DNA of 49,260 nt from a bacterium. GTDB taxonomy: Bacteria; Bdellovibrionota_B; Oligoflexia; Silvanigrellales; Silvanigrellaceae. Each line of letters starts with the position of its first letter. Position 1 is the first letter of the stretch. Of the stretch, positions 43,693-49,260 are shown piece by piece. The notes under the pieces are model-generated. The model was not told the DNA's origin and made no database searches. It saw only the letters and a list, made by a program, of their open reading frames with translations. The DNA lies in assembly GCA_009918675.1 (NCBI GenBank), contig RGDM01000021.1, positions 1-49,260 on the forward strand, given 5' to 3'. The position numbers and the translations under genes are program-made.

Positions 43693-44229
43693 ATGGCATC
43701 ATTTTTTTCGCCCGCATTGAATGAAAAAATCAAAGGTTTCCTGGGGCGGTACGAAACCCGACGCTCAAGTATTCTTCCAATATTGCACGCGATCCAAGAT
43801 GAAAACGATTGGATTTCAAAAGAAGCAGTGCAGGCGCTTGAGGCTGAGCATGGTTTGAGTGTTGTTGATGTAAATGAAGTTCTGAGCTTCTACACGATGT
43901 ATCGCAAGACTCCGCCAAAAGCATACCGACTTGAAGTATGTGGAAGTATATCCTGCTGGCTCAATGGCGCCGATAAAACGATCTCTACAGCAAAGGATTA
44001 CATCGCGGCGGCAGAAAAAAGCGGAAAACCAGTGCCTTTCGAATGCCATAAAGTGGAGTGCCTTGGAGTCTGTGGTTACGCCCCAGTCGCTCTTGTAAAT
44101 AAAGATCGTTACCTCAACGTTACGCCCGATGCCGCAGTGAAATTGATTGAAGACTACAGCAACAAGGATCTTCCTGCTGCAGCCAAGAAATGCGCTGCTG
44201 ATTTGGCCGCAGCCGCTCAAAAACCGTGA
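43693..44229 (+). CDS. nuoE: NADH-quinone oxidoreductase subunit E
   Basis: 178 residues with a thioredoxin-like [2Fe-2S] fold. The four Cys of cluster N1a are visible as CGSISC and, about 40 residues later, ECLGVCGYAP. The N-terminal helical part (ARYETRRSSILPILHAIQDE-type) matches the family. NuoE works with NuoF in the NADH dehydrogenase module. It lies 23 bases after nuoCD and 15 before nuoF. The C-terminal ~25 residues are an Ala/Lys-rich tail beyond the usual end. Confidence 0.95.
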   Translation: MASFFSPALNEKIKGFLGRYETRRSSILPILHAIQDENDWISKEAVQALEAEHGLSVVDVNEVLSFYTMYRKTPPKAYRLEVCGSISCWLNGADKTISTAKDYIAAAEKSGKPVPFECHKVECLGVCGYAPVALVNKDRYLNVTPDAAVKLIEDYSNKDLPAAAKKCAADLAAAAQKP

Positions 44230-44244
44230 GGAAAGGATACGACA

Positions 44245-45561
44245 ATGCCAGTGATGAATAGTCCCTACATGGGTCGTCAGCCGAGCGAATTCAAGATCCT
44301 CACTGAGCTTGAAGGCGTTCCAAACAGCCGTTCGTTGGATGTTTATAAAGAGCATGGTGGCTATGCGGCGCTTGAGAAAGTTCTCAAAGGCGGCATGAGC
44401 CCTGACGATGTAATCAACTTGGTTAAAGCCTCTGGTTTGCGCGGTCGAGGCGGTGCGGGTTTCCCGACTGGGATGAAATGGGGCTTCGTGCCAAAACCCG
44501 CAGGTGAGAAATATTTGATCACCAACTTCGATGAAGGCGAGCCTGGCACTTACAAAGATCGCTACATCGCCGAGCTCAACGCGCACATGTTGATTGAAGG
44601 CAAGATTATCGCCGCCTATGCAATCGGTGCTTCAAAAAGTTACATCTACCTCCGCGGCGAATTCTATGACGAGATTGCCTGGTGCGAGCAAGCGATCAAA
44701 GAAGCCTATGACGCGGGTTACTTGGGTGACAATGTCCTGGGGACAGGTTTCAAACATCATATGGACGTTTACGTTGGTGCTGGAGCCTATATCTGCGGTG
44801 AAGAAACCGGTCTCATTAGCTCGCTTGAAGGGAAGAAAGGCCAGCCGAAGCTCAAGCCACCATTTCCCGCTGTGAAGGGCTATTTAGGCAAACCGACAAT
44901 CGTCAATAACGTCGAAACTCTTGCCGCTGTCCCATGGATTATTCGCAACGGAGCCGAGGCGTACAAAAAGTTCGGAACCGAGAAATCAGCCGGCACCAAG
45001 CTTTTTAATATCAGTGGTCCTGTCGTGCGTCCGGGGTGCTATGAACTTCCTTTGGGTTACCCTCTCAAGCGGTTTATCTATGAAGATTGTGGCGGCTTGA
45101 TTGGCGGAAAGAAACTCAAAGCGGTGATTCCTGGAGGTGCATCGGCACCGGTTCTGACCGCTGCTGAAATTGAAAATATGACAATGGATTACGAAGCATT
45201 CGCTGCCGCGGGTACAATGTTGGGCTCGGGCGCTGTCATTGTCATTCCAGAAGATGTCAGCATGGTTCATGTGCTCGAAAATTTGATGCACTTCTTCAAA
45301 GACGAATCCTGTGGTCAATGCACTCCGTGTCGCGAAGGAACGGGATGGTTGTTGAAGATGTCGCGCGATATCGTCAATGGAGATGGTGCACCCGGTGATG
45401 CTGAAAAGATTGCAGATGTCGCTGGCAAAATGATGGGTCGCACCATTTGTACATTTTCCGACGCAGCAGCAGGACCAGCACGCAGTATTCCACAAAAGTT
45501 CGCGCATGAATTCCTGGAATTTTATAAGAACAAGGCGAGCGCTGCTCACGCGCAAGGGTGA
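44245..45561 (+). CDS. nuoF: NADH-quinone oxidoreductase subunit F
   Basis: 438 residues, the NADH- and FMN-binding subunit. Visible features: the NADH/FMN glycine-rich segment GLRGRGGAGFPTGMKW, NFDEGEPGTYKDR, GAGAYICGEETGLISSLEG, and the N3 [4Fe-4S] cluster motif ESCGQCTPCREGTGW with its fourth Cys in TICTFSDAA. It takes electrons from NADH through FMN and passes them along the iron-sulfur chain. It is tightly spaced between nuoE (15 bases) and nuoG (3 bases). Confidence 0.97.
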   Translation: MPVMNSPYMGRQPSEFKILTELEGVPNSRSLDVYKEHGGYAALEKVLKGGMSPDDVINLVKASGLRGRGGAGFPTGMKWGFVPKPAGEKYLITNFDEGEPGTYKDRYIAELNAHMLIEGKIIAAYAIGASKSYIYLRGEFYDEIAWCEQAIKEAYDAGYLGDNVLGTGFKHHMDVYVGAGAYICGEETGLISSLEGKKGQPKLKPPFPAVKGYLGKPTIVNNVETLAAVPWIIRNGAEAYKKFGTEKSAGTKLFNISGPVVRPGCYELPLGYPLKRFIYEDCGGLIGGKKLKAVIPGGASAPVLTAAEIENMTMDYEAFAAAGTMLGSGAVIVIPEDVSMVHVLENLMHFFKDESCGQCTPCREGTGWLLKMSRDIVNGDGAPGDAEKIADVAGKMMGRTICTFSDAAAGPARSIPQKFAHEFLEFYKNKASAAHAQG

Positions 45562-45564
45562 AAC

Positions 45565-47046
45565 ATGTCGAATCAGATTACCTTGAGCATCAATAATCAG
45601 TCGATTTCGGTTCCTGCAGGCAGCACAATCATGGAAGCTGCACAAAAGCTTGGAGTCAGCGTGCCACATTTTTGCTGGCATCCAGGCCTTTCGATCGCCG
45701 GTGTGTGTCGTTTTTGTATGGTTAAAGTTGAAGGCATGCCCAAGCTGCAGATTGCCTGCAACACGCCAGCGACGGAAGGCATGAAGGTCGACACAGTTTC
45801 GGCTGAAGTGAAAGATGCGCACAAATGGGCGCTCGAATTTCATCTCATCAACCATCCACTCGACTGTCCGATTTGTGACCAGGCGGGTGAATGCGAACTG
45901 CAAAATTACTACATGAAAGTTGGTAAATATCAGTCGCAAATGGAAGATGAAAAAGTACTCAAGCCAAAAGCCCTGGATGTTGGTGATACGCTCGTTCTTG
46001 ATACTGAGCGTTGCATCCTCTGCTCCCGCTGTGTTCGCTTCGAAGATGAAGTGACCAAGACAAGTACACTCGGGATTTTTAATCGTGGTGACCAAGCGAC
46101 TATTGGGACCTATCAAGGGCGAAAGATTAAGCATAACTATAGCTATAACCTGGCGGATATCTGCCCTGTTGGTGCGTTCACGGCTAAGGATTTTCGCTTC
46201 AAATGTCGCGTTTGGTTTTTGAAAGAAGCAAAAACCGTTTGCCCTGGTTGCTCAACGGGCTGCAGTGTGAACCTGTTCCAAAATAGTAACCAACGTGAAT
46301 ATTATCGTCTGAAGCCGCGCCACAATGCTGAAGTGAACGGGCATTGGATGTGTGACACGGGCCGAACGATGTACGAACATTTGAATGCATCAACACGCCT
46401 GAGCGCACCTCTTCTGAACGGTGAAAATGTTACATTCCATGCAGCTCTCCAAGCTGTTTCAGATGCAACAAAGTCCGTCTCTGCAGATAAAGTTGCAGTT
46501 GTTTTCACAGCACAATTTACCAGCGAAGAGTACAGCGCGGTGCTCAACTCTCTCAAAACGACCTTGAAGGGAACTCCGAAGGTTTTCGTTTGGCGGGAAG
46601 AAACTGAGACTGAAGAGAGCTTCGATGGAATTCTCTTCCGCGGCGATCGCAATCCAAATACACGAGGGATGACTGAAGTTCTCAAACAGGAGTCTGTCGG
46701 TGCGTCAATCTTGAAAGGAGACTTCTCTGCATTGGCAAATGCAGGAGCTGAGCTCACACTCGTGTTTGGTCCCGAAGTTGAATCCGCTTACCCGAGCCTT
46801 GCAAAAGCGCTGAGCCGCTTTGTTGAATTGAAAAAGTCGGTTTACTTTGGAAATACGTTGAATGAAGTCGCCAAGAAATTTTGGCTCCGCATACCGGTGA
46901 AAACATTTGCAGAGAAGAGTGGTACATTCGTGAATTTTAACGGAGTGGCGCAAAAGCTGAAAGCAAATCCGCCCGTGTATCCTGCAGTGAAGGCTGTTGA
47001 TGAATATTTTGCTGATTTGGGCAAGCTTGCCCAATCCGCGGTTTGA
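45565..47046 (+). CDS. nuoG: NADH-quinone oxidoreductase subunit G (short form)
   Basis: 493 residues, much shorter than E. coli NuoG (~900) or the usual 670-800. The N-terminal half is complete: the [2Fe-2S] cluster N1b (PHFCWHPGLSIAGVCRFCMV then ACNTP), the His/Cys N5 region (CPICDQAGECELQNY), and the N4 motif (CILCSRCVRF, DICPVGAF). A further CPGCSTGCSVN-x-C set resembles the N7 cluster. The molybdopterin-oxidoreductase-like C-terminal domain is heavily reduced to ~250 residues with weak similarity (KVAVVFTAQFTSEEY, LTLVFGPEVESAYP). The electron path is therefore intact and the lost part is structural. Overlapping spacing with nuoF (3 bases) and nuoI (19 bases). Confidence 0.94.
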   Translation: MSNQITLSINNQSISVPAGSTIMEAAQKLGVSVPHFCWHPGLSIAGVCRFCMVKVEGMPKLQIACNTPATEGMKVDTVSAEVKDAHKWALEFHLINHPLDCPICDQAGECELQNYYMKVGKYQSQMEDEKVLKPKALDVGDTLVLDTERCILCSRCVRFEDEVTKTSTLGIFNRGDQATIGTYQGRKIKHNYSYNLADICPVGAFTAKDFRFKCRVWFLKEAKTVCPGCSTGCSVNLFQNSNQREYYRLKPRHNAEVNGHWMCDTGRTMYEHLNASTRLSAPLLNGENVTFHAALQAVSDATKSVSADKVAVVFTAQFTSEEYSAVLNSLKTTLKGTPKVFVWREETETEESFDGILFRGDRNPNTRGMTEVLKQESVGASILKGDFSALANAGAELTLVFGPEVESAYPSLAKALSRFVELKKSVYFGNTLNEVAKKFWLRIPVKTFAEKSGTFVNFNGVAQKLKANPPVYPAVKAVDEYFADLGKLAQSAV

Positions 47047-47065
47047 TTGACGAGGTGAATGACGC

Positions 47066-47659
47066 ATGGCTTTTGTGAACGTCTCTCGCGACCCGGAACG
47101 CAATTTTAAAAATGGTTATTTGGCAACCTCTTTGGTTGGTATGGGAACGACTTTGGTGACTTTCGCTAAGCAGGTGTTTGGGCTTGAGGAGTCGAACACC
47201 GTTCAGTGGCCAGAAGTTGAATTTCAATATTCCGAGCGCTTCAAAGGCGCCCATTTTCTGACCAAGCGCCCCGATGGGCGTGTGCGCTGCACGGCGTGTT
47301 TTCTTTGCGCAACGAATTGCCCTGCTCAATGCATCACTATTGTTGCTGGCGAAAGCCCGGACAAGGGTGTTGAAAAATATCCGGTGAGATTTGAGATAGA
47401 CATTCTCCGTTGTGTGTTTTGTGGATTCTGCGAAGAAGCTTGTCCGGTGGATGCGATTCGCATGGGGCCAGAATACTCGATGGCTGGCCTTGCTGAGCAG
47501 AAGTGGGTTTATACCAAAGCCTATCTTCTTGATCGCGAAGCCGTGCAACGCAAAGTGGGTGAAAAACAGGTTTCAAAGAAAGACGAAAACACCAAGCACG
47601 ATACAGTGGAAAGTTCTTTGCCTGGAGTACATGCAGCGCATTCAGGACACGACCACTAA
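47066..47659 (+). CDS. nuoI: NADH-quinone oxidoreductase subunit I
   Basis: 197 residues with two [4Fe-4S] motifs: CTACFLCATNCPAQC and CVFCGFCEEACPVDAI, which carry clusters N6a and N6b and link the chain to NuoB. The N-terminal amphipathic helix and the RFKGAHFLTKRPDGRVRC segment match the family. The C-terminal ~40 residues are a charged His/Lys-rich tail. It is the last nuo gene here, following nuoG directly although NuoH is normally encoded between them; nuoA, B, H and J-N must lie elsewhere. It converges with the lipase gene. Confidence 0.96.
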   Translation: MAFVNVSRDPERNFKNGYLATSLVGMGTTLVTFAKQVFGLEESNTVQWPEVEFQYSERFKGAHFLTKRPDGRVRCTACFLCATNCPAQCITIVAGESPDKGVEKYPVRFEIDILRCVFCGFCEEACPVDAIRMGPEYSMAGLAEQKWVYTKAYLLDREAVQRKVGEKQVSKKDENTKHDTVESSLPGVHAAHSGHDH

Positions 47660-47689
47660 CTGAGTGTTTCCCTTCTCGGGTCTTCTCAT

Positions 47690-48781
47690 TCAATGTTTTT
47701 GGCTTGATTTAGCCAAAGAACACAAAACTAAATTAATATTGTGGTCCGAAATGATTCCGAGCTTTGCCGATAATCCCATCGGGAAAGCTTTTCCACCTGT
47801 CTTAAACTTGTAAGTTTCCCAGTAATGGCTTTCAGATTCTGTCAGGGTGTCATCGGGCACCTGAAACAATTCGCCCTGCGGGCTGATCTCAAAGCGTCCA
47901 TCCACAGACGCATATTTTGCCTGCCTGACGATTGCTGACAGCGTTCCGCGGAGAATACGCATCGTTGCGCCCGCAAATGCCTGCACCGATTCGCGCGCTG
48001 GTGGCATGTAAGGCGTAATGTCGTCGCCATAAAGTGTATTAAAAGCTCTGCCATGGAAGCGGCTATCAAATGCTTTTTTGAAATTAACGTCGCCGGGGTT
48101 CGGTGCTTGGAAAGCATAGATTCGGCTGACACTCAGGCCTTCATTCTCAAGCCTCCAAGCCGCGTATTGGCTCATGACGCCGCCTAGACTGTGAGACGCA
48201 AAGATGATGGATTTCCTGCCATCGGCCATTTCATGAAGTGTCCGACGGAGGGTTCTCCAGCTCAGTGAGAAGTTGGTTAAGAAACCCGCATGAACCCATC
48301 CGGGTAAGCCATGCCAGCCACCTGGGGTTGTGAAAATCTCAGCATTGAGGAGGTAGTCCAGTGGATCTTGGGTACCGCGGTACATGACCAAAATATGTTT
48401 TTCAAACTCGAGCAGGGTCGCATGCAGTCCAAATGGTCCAGCATACAGATCCCGAACTTGCAATGGCTTTACTGCAAGACTTTGCCAAGCTTCATTGCGG
48501 TTTTGTGTTGGCAATTGCACAGCACGGGCAAACCATGCTGCAGAGACGAGATTGCTTTGAGATGTTCCGGGCGCTTCGTCATCGAGAAATTCGAGTGATG
48601 GTTTTACCGCGCAGGGAGGTTGAGTCGATTTTATTGGGCTCAATTCCCTTAGGTCTGACGCTCTTATCTTTTGATTAAAAGAGCTCAAGGTGTCGCGGGG
48701 CGCTGAATGCGAAACAGATGGTATTAAAGTCAAGGTTGAGGTAACGCAGCAAGCTAAAGTCAACACATTCTTCTGTTGCAT
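47690..48781 (-). CDS. Secreted class 3 lipase, second copy
   Basis: 363 residues. The signal peptide (NVLTLACCVTSTLTLIPSVSHSA) precedes a lipase class 3 domain: VMYRGTQDPLDYLLNAEIF, the nucleophile in FASHSLGGVMSQYA (Ser198), FQAPNPGDVNF, the acid residue in YGDDITPYMPP (Asp254) and a probable catalytic His near the C-terminus (IISDHNINL). It shares the RGTQ-x-PLD motif and layout with the lipase at 16774-17781 but is clearly diverged. The start at 48781 follows AGAGGGG and gives the signal peptide; the frame is open 9 codons further. It lies downstream of the partial ceramidase-like gene on the same strand, 223 bases apart, so a lipid-degrading pair is possible. Confidence 0.85.
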   Translation of the reverse strand: MQQKNVLTLACCVTSTLTLIPSVSHSAPRDTLSSFNQKIRASDLRELSPIKSTQPPCAVKPSLEFLDDEAPGTSQSNLVSAAWFARAVQLPTQNRNEAWQSLAVKPLQVRDLYAGPFGLHATLLEFEKHILVMYRGTQDPLDYLLNAEIFTTPGGWHGLPGWVHAGFLTNFSLSWRTLRRTLHEMADGRKSIIFASHSLGGVMSQYAAWRLENEGLSVSRIYAFQAPNPGDVNFKKAFDSRFHGRAFNTLYGDDITPYMPPARESVQAFAGATMRILRGTLSAIVRQAKYASVDGRFEISPQGELFQVPDDTLTESESHYWETYKFKTGGKAFPMGLSAKLGIISDHNINLVLCSLAKSSQKH

Positions 48782-49004
48782 CCGCAAATCCCCTCTTGCA
48801 AAGAACAACTGCTTCAGTGTGATGATTCAGATAGATGCAAACAATGGGCATAACCTGCGCAGATGCAGCTGATTTACACAGCCAACGATGCAGGAATTTC
48901 CCAAGAGTCGGGAACGGAAAATTCACAGAACGGGAGTTGTATCTTAAATGAGGAGAATGACCTCTGAGGAGTCTAAATTCTTTTTTTTCTGAGTGTTTCG
49001 TTTT

Positions 49005-49260
49005 CTAAAGAAAAATGTTTTTCAAAATTAATTCGCTGATTTGTTCAGTCGCTCCGCTTCCATAAAGGGATGAGCAAGATTCGAGTTCTTTCTTGCTATA
49101 GTCGTTGCGGGTGAGATGATAGGCCGTGTAATCGTTGGCAAGCGAAAAGATTTTGAAGCGGGACGAGTTTCCGCTGCCTGTTTCCAAAGAACTTTTCAAT
49201 TGTGCTGCCGCTGCTGAGGTCCATTCACCAGCCAGAAAAAGATTCGCCTCTTTATCGAAT
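49005..49260 (-). CDS. C-terminus of a probable neutral ceramidase-family protein (partial)
   Basis: The frame is open to the window edge, so only the last ~84 residues are seen. The pattern AGEWTSAAAAQLKSSL, then IFSLANDYTAYHLTRNDYS and ESCSSLYGSGA follows the layout of the C-terminal part of the neutral/alkaline ceramidase core (a G-E-x-T-T segment, then N-x-Y-x-x-Y-x-x-T and a Y/E-x-x-S-x-x-Y-G). The identification rests on this short match and is tentative. Such enzymes hydrolyse ceramide or related lipids outside the cell. It ends early compared with ceramidases that carry an extra C-terminal domain. It lies on the same strand as the secreted lipase downstream. Confidence 0.5.
   Translation of the reverse strand, partial: FDKEANLFLAGEWTSAAAAQLKSSLETGSGNSSRFKIFSLANDYTAYHLTRNDYSKKELESCSSLYGSGATEQISELILKNIFL

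Noticed and set aside
43816..44586. 256-codon open frame opposite nuoE/nuoF
   Set aside because: Runs across two real genes; no recognisable domain.
44986..46134. 382-codon open frame on the minus strand across nuoF and nuoG
   Set aside because: It lies opposite two clearly identified genes with full motifs, has no recognisable domain or ribosome-binding site, and is explained by codon bias of the coding strand.
47698..47717. TTTGGCT/AGCCAAA hairpin between nuoI and the lipase
   Set aside because: Only 7 bp, overlaps the lipase coding end and has no T-tract on either strand; not convincing as a terminator.
1..49260. CRISPR arrays, insertion sequences, prophage genes, tRNA or tmRNA genes
   Set aside because: I looked for repeat-spacer arrays, transposase motifs and cloverleaf sequences in the gaps and saw none; gaps are mostly under 250 bases and the gene content is chromosomal housekeeping and envelope functions.

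Overview
The window is about 49 kb of gene-dense bacterial chromosome, roughly 48% GC by eye, in short operons on both strands. Lipoprotein signals, an L,D-transpeptidase, a lytic transglycosylase, UbiG and a NuoC-NuoD fusion point to a Gram-negative, proteobacteria-like cell. The rpsU-dnaG-rpoD order and the long low-complexity extensions on RpoD and Rho would fit the Bdellovibrionota / former Deltaproteobacteria. That placement is inference; no 16S rRNA is in the window.

Layout. 1-5.7 kb: 3' end of a 5S rRNA with its terminator, then the macromolecular-synthesis operon rpsU-dnaG-rpoD with its own promoter, an internal terminator and an end terminator. 5.7-10.3 kb: folB (-), rocD (+) and a large membrane sensor (-) that looks like a fully degenerate hybrid histidine kinase. 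10.3-16.3 kb: rho-pheS-pheT (+), preceded by an unusual repeat/hairpin region. 16.3-20 kb: a small secreted protein, a secreted class 3 lipase, an L,D-transpeptidase lipoprotein and speD. 20-24.8 kb: a DHH phosphoesterase, an RDD-like membrane protein and a type III glutamine synthetase. 24.8-28.4 kb: a translationally coupled three-gene operon carrying four FHA domains, with a von Willebrand-like periplasmic domain in one protein and a periplasmic lytic transglycosylase domain in another; a CheX-like gene is divergent from it. 29.1-33.3 kb: PAS histidine kinase, LysR regulator and a membrane zinc peptidase, all minus strand. 33.3-37.7 kb: lon and a PLP decarboxylase. 37.8-41.0 kb: ubiG, a large lipoprotein and tatD, overlapping by ATGA. 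41-47.7 kb: yciO (-) and a partial complex I operon nuoCD-E-F-G-I. 47.7 kb to the end: a second secreted lipase and the C-terminus of a probable ceramidase-family protein.

Themes. Housekeeping genes (replication priming, transcription initiation and termination, Phe-tRNA charging, respiration, proteolysis) alternate with envelope and signalling genes. The best candidate for an undescribed system is the FHA operon: a soluble tandem-FHA protein, a vWA-TM-FHA protein and an FHA-TM-transglycosylase protein. Together they could couple a cytoplasmic FHA assembly to local peptidoglycan cutting. No Ser/Thr kinase lies nearby, and none of the four FHA domains keeps both usual phosphothreonine-contacting residues, so the assembly may not depend on phosphorylation. 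Other points of interest are the 410-residue basic-then-acidic tail on the main sigma factor, the pseudo-kinase, a terminator hairpin that also holds the ribosome-binding site of the next gene, and a peptidase fused in frame to a lipoprotein-like module.
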